Source: Streptococcus sinensis (GTDB lineage Bacteria; Bacillota; Bacilli; Lactobacillales; Streptococcaceae). From it: a stretch of 32,607 nucleotides of DNA. Positions 26,136 to 32,607 of this stretch are shown here, piece after piece. A model generated the notes under the pieces. The model was not told the DNA's origin, ran no database searches, and worked only from the letters and a program-made list of their open reading frames with translations. The number at the start of each line of letters is the position of its first letter. Within the stretch, counting starts at the first letter, position 1. The DNA is taken from positions 18,929 to 51,535 of the forward strand of contig NZ_JPEN01000028.1 in NCBI RefSeq assembly GCF_000767835.1, written 5' to 3'. A program made the position numbers and the translations under genes.

Positions 26136-28736
26136 GTGATTAGCTTCTTTATCCGCTTTTTCCTTATCTTTTGGATCCTTTTGATTTTCTTTGTCTGCTG
26201 CTTGAGCTGGCTCATCATCTAATGCAGGCTTTTCGGCAGCTGGCACTTCTTCTGATGATGGTTTTGAAGAAACTTCTGCGTCAACAACCCGCTCGCTAAG
26301 TTCTGCTTCAGGAGATGCAGCTGGATGCTCGGCATCTTTTGGAGCTTGCTGGCTGCTTGCTTCAGCTGAAGCTTGCTTGTCAGATGCTTCCTTCTCTTGT
26401 GAAACCCTTCCGTCAGCTTCGCTTTCGTTTGCCACTTCCTTATTTTCTTCAGTTTTGTTTTGAGTAGCTTCTTGATTTTTTAAAGCAGTAATTTCTTCAG
26501 CTTTTGCATCCGCAGGCTGATTATTTTCAATACTGCCTCCCTGTACATCTGGGAAATGCTGTGCCAAAGCCTTTGGAATTTGCTTTTCATTCAATTCAAG
26601 CTCTGCTTTGGGAATATGATTGTCGCTGACATTGATGTAGGTCACCGTCTTATTTGGCTCCTGCAGTGCCAAGGTTGTGATTTTATTCTTGTTGACAGCG
26701 AGATTGTCTAAAGCCCTAAACTGATTAATTCCTTCCAAGTTTTTCAGCTCATTCTCAGCCAAGTTTAAATTCTTCAAGGAAGACTGAGTGGCTGGAATGT
26801 CTAAAGTTTTAATCTTGTTTTGTGTTGCGGACAAGGTAACTAAGTTCTTAGCAGCTTCAATTCCTGCTAGTGAAGTCAAGCGATTGCCATTTAGGCTTAG
26901 AGTTGTCAGATTTGGATTAGATTTCAGGAAGTTCAAGCTCTCAACATTGGAATTGTCAGCTGTAAGTTCTTCAAGATGGGAAGCTTTGAGTGTATTGAGA
27001 TTTAAGTTTGGGTTGTTGGATAAGAAAAGCCTTGTTAAATCTTCTTTTTGGCTCAGAGCAGAAACATCTTGCAGTTGATTGTGCTCTAAACTCACTGCTT
27101 TTAATTTTGAAAGTTTCGACAAAGCAGAAATATCAGAAATATTATTGTAGTCAAGATTCAATGACTCTAGATTTTTCAGCTTAGCCAAAGGCGAGATATC
27201 GGTAATCTCATTTCCCGCTGCTGCGACTGTTTTCAAATTTGGATAATCCTTCAGGAAGGACAAGTCAGTAATCCCATTCTGCGAAATGTCTAAGCCTTCC
27301 AAGCTTGGAATTTCTTTTAAGAAATCATAGTTGGTAACGCCCGTCTTAGTCATCCACAGCTGTTTTAAATGCTTAAATTGCAGGACTGGTCTGATGTCCT
27401 TTATCGGAGTAAAGCCAATTCCCAGAACTTCAATATTCGGCATTAGATCTAAACCTTTTCGTTCCAAAGGATCTTTGCGTTGGCCGATATTTAAGTATTT
27501 TACAGTTGCCAGCCAAGCTTTCATCTTTTCCGTATCCGTCTCATCTGATGGGAATGGGGTATCTGCCGTAGCATGTAAAATATCTTCAATGATTTCATCA
27601 TCAAATCCTAGAGCTTTCAAGGTTGCCATACCGACTGCGTCATGAGCGTGAGGATTTCCATGAGGGTCAAAAGACTTGGTCGTATCAATCTCGCTGATCA
27701 AGGTCGAATGACTATGATCGCCGTGCGGGTAGATGAATACCTTTCCTTTATCCGTATCACTCACTTGAATCAAGCTTTCATCGATTCCTAATTGCTGAGC
27801 CAAATAGGCTTTCTTCTTAGCAATTTCTTCTTCCTCGTCTGATGGTTTTGGCGCAGGCTCAGGTGTAGGAGTCGGTGCTGGTGCCGGCGATGGTTCTGGT
27901 GAAGGCTGTGCGTGCCCTCGTCGGCCATAATAAGCATCTTCAGCAGCTTTCTTATGTTCTGCTGGAATCAACGACTCCCACTGCGAAGCAATCAGCTGCT
28001 CATAAGGAATAAAATGAGTATGGCCATTATGATCTGCCAACAAGCCTGTAGCCAGCTTGCCCGTTACACCTGTGCCCTTAAATAAGAATCCATCACTTGT
28101 AGGGTAATCAATCCCAGCAAACTGCCGCTTATTTGTACCTTGCTGCTGTGGAGAAGATGGTACAGGACTCGGCTGATAAATATGTCCCGTGGCATTGCCA
28201 GAGAGGTTTGGACGATAAGTTGGTACTTGTGCAAGATTAGCTACAGACTGCTTCAAAATGTAATGGTAATGATCACCGTGGCGCACCACGTAGCCGTATT
28301 GGTCTTCTGACACGATGTCTTTAGGATTAAAAACATAGCCATCATCGGCAGTGTTCATTTGATTTGTCAGCTGAGCAGAGCCAGAGCCCGCAGGCGCTTG
28401 CCCATCTTTTGGTATCAGATAGGCCCATTTACTATTTTTTAAATCAGAATAAAAAATAAAATGCGTATGGCCATCATGCTCTAAAATCAGACCTTCACTA
28501 GTTCTAGCCTTAATTTGAGACTCGCTTTTAAAAAGAAAGCCATCATCCGTCGGCTTATCAACACCAGGAACTGCCCTATTTTTACTAGCTTTGCTTTCTT
28601 TTTTCACCTCTCGCTTAACTTTTACCTTTTCCTTGCTGTTCTCCTGGTGAGATGACTGAGACTGGCAAGCCGCCAAGCAAAGGTTACAAGCTAAAACAAT
28701 TCCTGCTAAACTTAACAATTTTTTATTGAATGTCAT
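26133..28736 (-). CDS. slr: Histidine-triad, leucine-rich-repeat surface lipoprotein (Slr-like)
   Basis: This is a surface lipoprotein combining the Pht-type histidine triad region with internalin-like leucine-rich repeats, the layout of Streptococcus pyogenes Slr. The 867 residues start with a lipoprotein signal peptide ending in lipobox LAAC (C24). Zinc-binding HxxHxH triads occur at H87 (HDGHTH), H153 (HGDHYH), H236 (HNGHTH) and H338 (HGDHSH), plus a variant HGNPHAH at 359-365. A Pro-rich linker is at about 278-298. About 12 leucine-rich repeats of 21-22 residues span roughly 430-725. The final 120 residues are acidic, Ala/Glu/Lys-rich low complexity; there is no LPxTG. Two AdcR boxes at the promoter imply zinc repression. 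Zinc capture and host binding are inferred from relatives. Confidence 0.92.
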   Translation of the reverse strand: MTFNKKLLSLAGIVLACNLCLAACQSQSSHQENSKEKVKVKREVKKESKASKNRAVPGVDKPTDDGFLFKSESQIKARTSEGLILEHDGHTHFIFYSDLKNSKWAYLIPKDGQAPAGSGSAQLTNQMNTADDGYVFNPKDIVSEDQYGYVVRHGDHYHYILKQSVANLAQVPTYRPNLSGNATGHIYQPSPVPSSPQQQGTNKRQFAGIDYPTSDGFLFKGTGVTGKLATGLLADHNGHTHFIPYEQLIASQWESLIPAEHKKAAEDAYYGRRGHAQPSPEPSPAPAPTPTPEPAPKPSDEEEEIAKKKAYLAQQLGIDESLIQVSDTDKGKVFIYPHGDHSHSTLISEIDTTKSFDPHGNPHAHDAVGMATLKALGFDDEIIEDILHATADTPFPSDETDTEKMKAWLATVKYLNIGQRKDPLERKGLDLMPNIEVLGIGFTPIKDIRPVLQFKHLKQLWMTKTGVTNYDFLKEIPSLEGLDISQNGITDLSFLKDYPNLKTVAAAGNEITDISPLAKLKNLESLNLDYNNISDISALSKLSKLKAVSLEHNQLQDVSALSQKEDLTRLFLSNNPNLNLNTLKASHLEELTADNSNVESLNFLKSNPNLTTLSLNGNRLTSLAGIEAAKNLVTLSATQNKIKTLDIPATQSSLKNLNLAENELKNLEGINQFRALDNLAVNKNKITTLALQEPNKTVTYINVSDNHIPKAELELNEKQIPKALAQHFPDVQGGSIENNQPADAKAEEITALKNQEATQNKTEENKEVANESEADGRVSQEKEASDKQASAEASSQQAPKDAEHPAASPEAELSERVVDAEVSSKPSSEEVPAAEKPALDDEPAQAADKENQKDPKDKEKADKEANH

Positions 28737-28752
28737 ATTTCCTCCTCGATGT

Positions 28753-28779
28753 TTAACCGGTTAATTATTAACTAGTTAA
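28753..28779 (-). promoter_or_regulatory. Two tandem AdcR (zinc regulator) boxes
   Basis: TTAACCGGTTAA (28753-28764) and TTAACTAGTTAA (28768-28779) are both perfect palindromes matching the AdcR consensus TTAACYRGTTAA, with centres 15 bases apart. They cover the predicted transcription start and touch the -10, as expected for zinc-dependent repression. Confidence 0.92.
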
Positions 28780-28807
28780 CTATATCACACAAAGCAGATA
28801 TTGGCAA
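28779..28807 (-). promoter_or_regulatory. Promoter of the Slr-like lipoprotein gene
   Basis: Minus-strand TTGCCA (28802-28807), 17-base spacer, TATAGT (28779-28784). The start falls near 28772, inside the AdcR boxes; the ribosome site AGGAGG precedes the ATG. Confidence 0.8.
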
Positions 28808-28828
28808 GAAAAAAATAGAGACAAAATA

Positions 28829-28851
28829 AAAAACAGAAAAAATCTGTTTTT
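28829..28851 (-). terminator. Terminator after the Pr6Pr-type gene
   Basis: A 9-bp stem (AAAAACAGA / TCTGTTTTT, 28829-28837 and 28843-28851) with a 5-base loop follows the stop at 28871 and has its own T-run with more T residues after it on the minus strand. Confidence 0.75.
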
Positions 28852-28870
28852 CATCTCCTATTATAACTAT

Positions 28871-29500
28871 CTAAGCTTTTTGCTTCTTTGAAAAAGAAAG
28901 GGTTTTGATTCCGTAAAAGACAAAGCCAAAGACCAGATAAGCCACAAAGATAATCACGCACATCTTGATGACATAGGGCCATTTGTATTTAAAAACATTC
29001 AAAAAAAAGTAAGGAAAGGGATTATCTTTTGATTTCGGAATAGGGATTTGCGTTACAAAGCCATTAAATAAGGCAAAAGCCATGTAAACTAAAGGTACGC
29101 TTGTCCAAGAAATGGGATCAAACCAGCGATACTGCCGACTTTTGTCAAATACAAGACTGTCAAAGAAAAACATGAGCGGCACAATGTAATGACAAAGGAA
29201 ATTTTCCAGCCGATAAAAATCTGTCGCAATCGGTGCCAAGAGCAAGTGATAAACGACGCAGGTAATCATGATACACATGGTCACGCCGCCCTTTACCCGC
29301 AAGAGCTTAGAGCTGTCCCAGTCATTGTCCGTCCACATTCTAAAAATGAGGTAGGCGATAAATAAAAGAACCAGAAGATTGGACAAGACCGTGTAGTACA
29401 TCAGCATCCCCCAGCCGTATTTAGCGATTTCCAGATAGACTCCGACAAAAGCTAAAATCAGAAGAAGGAGGCGATAAGCAAAAATTACTTTTTTATTCAT
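28871..29500 (-). CDS. Pr6Pr-type multi-pass membrane protein, function unknown
   Basis: An integral membrane protein of 209 residues with six probable membrane helices (about 5-25, 33-53, 72-92, 102-120, 135-152, 178-200). The arrangement, with YYTVLSNLLVLL in helix 2, YHLLLAP in helix 3, and LCHYIVPLMFFFDSLVFD, matches the bacterial Pr6Pr family related to the eukaryotic FAR-17a/AIG1 proteins. Conserved histidines in helices 3 and 4 (YHLLLAP, LCHYIVP) could be catalytic, as in AIG1-type serine hydrolases, but no activity is established for the bacterial family as far as I know. It starts 8 bases after the yjdM stop and ends in a terminator. Confidence 0.75.
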   Translation of the reverse strand: MNKKVIFAYRLLLLILAFVGVYLEIAKYGWGMLMYYTVLSNLLVLLFIAYLIFRMWTDNDWDSSKLLRVKGGVTMCIMITCVVYHLLLAPIATDFYRLENFLCHYIVPLMFFFDSLVFDKSRQYRWFDPISWTSVPLVYMAFALFNGFVTQIPIPKSKDNPFPYFFLNVFKYKWPYVIKMCVIIFVAYLVFGFVFYGIKTLSFSKKQKA

Positions 29501-29508
29501 AGTGCTTC

Positions 29509-29847
29509 TCAGATTTTTTTGACAAATTCTGACTTGAGCTTCATCGCACCAAATCCATCAATCTTACAGTCGATATTGTGGTCGCCTTCGACAATACGGA
29601 TATTTTTCACACGAGTTCCTTGTTTGAGATCCTTAGGAGCACCTTTAACCTTCAAATCTTTAATCAGCGTCACCGTATCGCCGTCAGCCAACTGATTTCC
29701 GTTTGCATCAATAGCCACTGGACCAGCTTCTCCTGCTGCAACTTCTGCTGGATCCCATTCATAGGCACATTCTGGGCAAACCAAGAGAACACCGTCTTCA
29801 TAAACGTATTCTGAGTTACATTTTGGGCAATTTGGCAAATTATTCAT
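29509..29847 (-). CDS. yjdM: Zinc-ribbon protein YjdM (PhnA-like)
   Basis: A small protein of 112 residues, often misnamed PhnA or 'alkylphosphonate utilisation protein'. An N-terminal zinc ribbon has [13 protein letters not shown] and CPECAYEW (four cysteines, residues 8-29). The C-terminal SH3-like barrel contains [14 protein letters not shown] and ends [17 protein letters not shown]. No phosphonate genes are nearby, so the older name gives no functional guide. AAGGAGAAA precedes the ATG. It is the first gene of a two-gene unit with the Pr6Pr-type membrane protein and has a strong sigma-A promoter. Confidence 0.92.
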   Translation of the reverse strand: MNNLPNCPKCNSEYVYEDGVLLVCPECAYEWDPAEVAAGEAGPVAIDANGNQLADGDTVTLIKDLKVKGAPKDLKQGTRVKNIRIVEGDHNIDCKIDGFGAMKLKSEFVKKI

Positions 29848-29925
29848 TAAATCATTTCTCCTTATCGGCGGACATACATTCAGAAAAAGAACAGAACCTG
29901 AATGACATCCATATTTTACCGTCTT

Positions 29926-29954
29926 ATTATACGATATTTTATCTTATTTGACAA
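29926..29954 (-). promoter_or_regulatory. Sigma-A promoter of yjdM
   Basis: Minus-strand TTGTCA (29949-29954), 17-base spacer, perfect TATAAT (29926-29931). The leader of about 70 bases holds a small 7-bp hairpin (29877-29883 with 29898-29904) of unknown meaning. Confidence 0.85.
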
Positions 29955-29991
29955 ATAAGTCCGGAAAATCATCCTATTTTTAAAAATTTTC

Positions 29992-30020
29992 TTGACTTTT
30001 CTGACAAAACAGTGTACTAT
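29992..30020 (+). promoter_or_regulatory. Sigma-A promoter of niaX-niaR
   Basis: TTGACT (29992-29997), 17-base spacer, TACTAT (30015-30020). The predicted start near 30027 lies inside the palindrome that follows. It diverges from the yjdM promoter about 40 bases away. Confidence 0.82.
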
Positions 30021-30024
30021 TCTA

Positions 30025-30036
30025 GTGTATATACAC
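30025..30036 (+). promoter_or_regulatory. Probable NiaR operator
   Basis: GTGTATATACAC is a perfect 12-bp palindrome at the predicted transcription start, 20 bases before the niaX ATG. Because the second gene encodes NiaR, this is the likely autoregulatory operator. The match to a published NiaR motif was not checked. Confidence 0.65.
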
Positions 30037-30056
30037 CTAACAAAAAGGAGATTGTT

Positions 30057-30581
30057 ATGAAACCAAAATCTAAAAATCAGTTTATGACACTGACTGCTTT
30101 TTTGACAGCATTAGCCATCGTTATCCCACTGGTCATGCCGATTAAGATTGTCATTCCGCCTGCTTCCTTCACCTTGGCCAGTCACGTTGCAATCTTTCTG
30201 GCCATGTTCATCTCACCTCTCATGACAGTGATTGTCGTCCTAGGCTCTACTATCGGATTTTTTATGTCCGGTCTCCCTTTCATCATCACCCTGAGAGCCC
30301 TGTCTCACCTGCTCTTCGGTACTATCGGAGCTCTTTATCTGCAAAAGCATCCTGAAACACTGGACAGTCAGAAAAAGACTTGGATCTTTAATTTTGTGCT
30401 GGCCCTGATTCATGCCTTTGGTGAGGTAGTGGTCTGCATTCTCTTTTATACGACAACAGCCTATCCGGCGAATGCCTTCTATATCTTATTCGGTTTGGTC
30501 GGACTTGGTACAATCGTTCATAGCATGGTGGACTTTATCATTGCAAAATTTGTCTATCAGGCTCTAAAAAAGATTCGTTAA
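30057..30581 (+). CDS. niaX: ECF transporter S component, probable niacin transporter NiaX
   Basis: The membrane substrate-binding subunit of an energy-coupling-factor transporter, which works with the shared EcfA/EcfA'/EcfT module encoded elsewhere. I start it at ATG 30057 (MKPKSKNQFM), which has AAAAGGAG at ideal spacing; the earlier frame start at 30012 overlaps the promoter. The 174 residues form about five or six membrane helices, with an N-terminal hydrophilic tail and a basic C-terminus (ALKKIR). The substrate is inferred from the next gene, which encodes the niacin-responsive repressor NiaR; NiaX is the S component usually found with it in streptococci. Confidence 0.82.
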   Translation: MKPKSKNQFMTLTAFLTALAIVIPLVMPIKIVIPPASFTLASHVAIFLAMFISPLMTVIVVLGSTIGFFMSGLPFIITLRALSHLLFGTIGALYLQKHPETLDSQKKTWIFNFVLALIHAFGEVVVCILFYTTTAYPANAFYILFGLVGLGTIVHSMVDFIIAKFVYQALKKIR

Positions 30582-30619
30582 ACCTTGAATCTTCTAAAGT
30601 TTTGATTTACAATGAAGAT

Positions 30620-31132
30620 ATGACAAAAAAACGAAGAAATGATTTATTAGAGCTTTTAAAAGAAGCTCGTCAACCTTTAAACGGTCAATTTTTAGCTGAA
30701 CAATTTCATGTCACTCGCCAGATTATCGTTCAGGATATTGCCCTGCTGCGAGCCGACGGTGCTCCTATTATCAGTACCAATAGAGGTTATGTCTATAAAG
30801 AAAGCAACGTACCTGCCCATTTTCATCGGCTTTTTAAGCTTAAACACAAGGCGGATGATATCGAAGCCGAACTTTTGACCATCGTTGATAATGGCGGACG
30901 AGTGCAAAATATCATGATTGAACATCCTGTCTATGGGGAAATCCAGACCTATCTGAAATTGACCTGCCGCCGCGATGTGCAACAATTTTTGCAGCAGATC
31001 ACAGAGAGCGATTTTCGTGCCTTATCCGAGCTAACAAATGGAATTCACTACCATTTAATCGAGGCAGATTCTCCGCAGGACTTAGACTATATCGAGGAAG
31101 CCTTAGCTACACTGGGCTTTCTGCAAGAATAA
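30620..31132 (+). CDS. niaR: Niacin-responsive transcriptional repressor NiaR
   Basis: NiaR represses niacin uptake or NAD synthesis genes when niacin is present. The 170-residue product from ATG 30620 (MTKKRRNDLL) has an N-terminal HTH_11 domain (about 1-60, LAEQFHVTRQIIVQDIALLR) and a C-terminal 3H domain named for three conserved histidines, here H76 (KLKHKADD), H102 (IEHPVYGE) and H143/H145 (GIHYHLIEA), which bind metal and ligand. A TTG at 30602 could add six residues; neither start has a strong ribosome site, so translation may be coupled to niaX 38 bases before. A terminator follows. Function is well supported by the domain pair and neighbour. Confidence 0.92.
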   Translation: MTKKRRNDLLELLKEARQPLNGQFLAEQFHVTRQIIVQDIALLRADGAPIISTNRGYVYKESNVPAHFHRLFKLKHKADDIEAELLTIVDNGGRVQNIMIEHPVYGEIQTYLKLTCRRDVQQFLQQITESDFRALSELTNGIHYHLIEADSPQDLDYIEEALATLGFLQE

Positions 31133-31156
31133 ACGCGACACAAATATTCTAGATTG

Positions 31157-31192
31157 AACCAGTTTTGAAAGGAAGTCAAAGCTGGTTTTTCC
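31157..31192 (+). terminator. Terminator after niaX-niaR
   Basis: A 12-bp stem (31157-31168 with 31176-31187, one wobble) and 7-base loop are followed by a T-run (31186-31190) on the plus strand. Confidence 0.85.
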
Positions 31193-31214
31193 ATTTTGAA
31201 ATGACCAAGAAACT

Positions 31215-31243
31215 TTGTCAACTTCCTAGAAATAAGGTAGAAT
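31215..31243 (+). promoter_or_regulatory. Sigma-A promoter of the MocR-type regulator
   Basis: TTGTCA (31215-31220), 17-base spacer, TAGAAT (31238-31243); the ribosome site AGGGGGA precedes the ATG at 31273. Confidence 0.78.
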
Positions 31244-31272
31244 AAGAGAAAAGAAATCTGTAGGGGGACAGA

Positions 31273-32580
31273 ATGGCAGCAAAAGCAAAATACCAAATTA
31301 TCATGGATAAAATTATCAGGGATATTGAGAAGGGAAGGCTTACTACAGGGCAAAAGATTCCCTCCGTCCGCAAGCTGGCAGACCGCTACCACTGCAGTAA
31401 AGATACTGCTCAGAAGGCCTTGATTGAGCTTCGTTATCAGAAGTACATTTATGCCGTGCCTAAGAGTGGCTACTATGTCTTGGAAAATAACCAGAAGGAA
31501 AAGGAAGATATCAAGCTGGCTGTGACAGATGACCGCCACCAAGCCTACGAAGACTTCCGCCTGTGTGTTAATGAAACACTGATTGGTCGAGAAAACTATC
31601 TTTTCAACTACTATTCCCAACAAGAAGGATTGGAGGAGCTGCGACAGTCAGTCCAGCGCTTGCTCTTGGACTCCGCAATCTACACTTCTGCAGACAATCT
31701 GATTTTGACTTCCGGCACCCAACAAGCCCTCTACATTCTCTCTCAGATTGACTTCCCAAATGGCAAAGACACCATTCTGGTTGAGCAACCAACCTATCAT
31801 CGGATCAATGATTTACTGCTAAATCAGAAACTGCCTTATGAGACGATTGAACGTAAACCGACAGGTATTGACCTGAAAGAGTTAGAGACGATTTTTCAAA
31901 CAAGGCGGATTAAGTTTTTCTATACGATTCCCCGTTTCCATTATCCTCTGGGACATTCCTACAGCCGTCAAGAAAAGGAAGAAATTCTTGCCCTCGCTGA
32001 GCGTTATGATGTCTATATCGTTGAAGACGACTATCTGGCCGACTTTGATAGCAAGCGAGAACTGCCTTTTCACTATCTAGATGACAGCCAGCATGTCCTC
32101 TATATCAAGTCTTTTTCTACCAGTCTCTTTCCTGCCCTGCGCATCACAGCCTTGGCTCTGCCACCACAGATTCAGAAGACATTTCTTGATTATAAAAGAG
32201 CGGTTGACTACGACAGCAACCTCATCATGCAAAAGTCTCTCTCCCTCTATATCGACAATCTGATGTTTGAAAAAAATCGTCTGGCATTATTAAAACGACT
32301 AGAAACTGAAAAAAATAAGGCACAATTCCTCTTGGACTCTAGTAATTTCCCTCTGCCACACCAGTTGACAACAGATGGCGTGATTTTTGACCTCAAATCC
32401 CTCCCCTCGGTCAGCTCCCTCAAACATAGCAAGCTGCCGCTGGACTTTTTTGAAAGCAGCTACATTCAGACCTGCCCCTACCACTACGCTAAGCTACAGT
32501 TTGATGATTTAAAAGAAAATCTGGAAAAATTAAAAGACTATCTAAAAAAGAGAGTGGGACAGACAGCCATGACGACATAG
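31273..32580 (+). CDS. MocR/GntR-family regulator with aminotransferase-like domain lacking the PLP lysine
   Basis: A GntR-type winged helix (about 1-72, with GQKIPSVRKLADRYHCSKDT) is fused to a fold-type I aminotransferase-like domain (about 90-430), the layout of GabR/PdxR/MocR regulators that sense PLP or its adducts. The 435 residues are slightly short of the usual 450-480. Aminotransferase marks are LTSGTQQALYIL, VEQPTYHRIND and YIVEDDYLADF. The PLP-lysine motif, normally YIGTFSKTLAPGLR, reads YIKSFSTSLFPALR: the lysine position is T283 (codon ACC). The protein may therefore bind ligand non-covalently or not use PLP. The last residues RVGQTAMTT come from a GAGTGGGACAG-type element. No pdx or gab genes are in the window; the target is unknown. 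Confidence 0.85.
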   Translation: MAAKAKYQIIMDKIIRDIEKGRLTTGQKIPSVRKLADRYHCSKDTAQKALIELRYQKYIYAVPKSGYYVLENNQKEKEDIKLAVTDDRHQAYEDFRLCVNETLIGRENYLFNYYSQQEGLEELRQSVQRLLLDSAIYTSADNLILTSGTQQALYILSQIDFPNGKDTILVEQPTYHRINDLLLNQKLPYETIERKPTGIDLKELETIFQTRRIKFFYTIPRFHYPLGHSYSRQEKEEILALAERYDVYIVEDDYLADFDSKRELPFHYLDDSQHVLYIKSFSTSLFPALRITALALPPQIQKTFLDYKRAVDYDSNLIMQKSLSLYIDNLMFEKNRLALLKRLETEKNKAQFLLDSSNFPLPHQLTTDGVIFDLKSLPSVSSLKHSKLPLDFFESSYIQTCPYHYAKLQFDDLKENLEKLKDYLKKRVGQTAMTT

Positions 32581-32591
32581 CCGTCACCCAC
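32552..32591 (+). repeat. GAGTGGGACAG-type palindromic element at the gene end
   Basis: GTGGG (32554-32558) can pair with CCCAC (32587-32591) around an inner TGACG/CGTCA hairpin (32570-32574 with 32582-32586). It supplies the last codons of the regulator gene. The end resembles short intergenic elements common in streptococci; a family assignment needs a genome-wide count. Confidence 0.4.
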
Positions 32592-32607
32592 AGAAACACG
32601 AAAATAA

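Noticed and set aside
29509-29847. A phosphonate-utilisation gene (PhnA)
   Set aside because: The name is historical; no phn genes are nearby and the fold is only a zinc ribbon with an SH3-like domain.

Overview
The window reads as chromosome of a Streptococcus of the sanguinis/gordonii type. The evidence is a lipoyl-bearing E3 in a 2-oxo-acid/acetoin dehydrogenase operon, a competence cin-box in front of dprA, AdcR zinc boxes in front of a histidine-triad/leucine-rich-repeat lipoprotein, a PyrR-controlled pyrR-pyrP-pyrB-carA-carB operon, and moderate-to-low GC with strong sigma-A promoters (17-bp spacers or extended -10). I see no tRNA, rRNA, CRISPR array, prophage or intact insertion sequence. 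The species name is an inference.

Layout, left to right. (1) 1-5890, minus strand: dehydrogenase operon E1alpha-E1beta-E2-E3 followed by lipoate-protein ligase, which is cut by the window edge. The E2 has no lipoyl domain and carries two E3-binding domains; the lipoyl domain is fused to E3. (2) 5915-6501, minus: a decayed remnant that joins the N-terminus of a bacteriocin-associated membrane protein to the last residues of an ABC ATPase, with a terminator on each side. (3) 6637-9478, minus: a compact three-gene cluster of two alpha/beta-hydrolase esterases and an ATP-grasp ligase, function unknown. (4) 9489-17855, minus: housekeeping genes trmFO, a small nucleotidyltransferase-like gene, topA, dprA, rnhB and rbgA. 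A sugar O-acetyltransferase and a lone LicT-type antiterminator lie between rnhB and dprA, next to a small gene remnant. (5) 17856-18609: about 750 bases with degraded coding sequence and one strong bidirectional terminator. (6) 18610-26093, minus: the pyrimidine operon with one PyrR attenuator in its leader. (7) 26094-28807, minus: zinc-regulated Slr-like lipoprotein. (8) 28829-29954, minus: a Pr6Pr-type membrane protein and a zinc-ribbon YjdM protein. (9) 29992-32607, plus: niaX-niaR (niacin uptake and its repressor) and a MocR-type regulator whose PLP-binding lysine position is a threonine.

How the parts work together. Lipoate ligase sits with the complex that needs lipoylation. PyrR senses UMP/UTP and sets expression of uracil uptake and the first steps of pyrimidine synthesis. 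NiaR probably represses its own transporter operon through a palindrome at the transcription start. AdcR boxes overlap the start site of the lipoprotein gene, so it should be made when zinc is scarce. The observations most worth following up are the lysine-less MocR regulator, the esterase/esterase/ATP-grasp cluster, the rearranged E2/E3 architecture, and the gene remnants. All assignments come from reading the sequence; no search was run.
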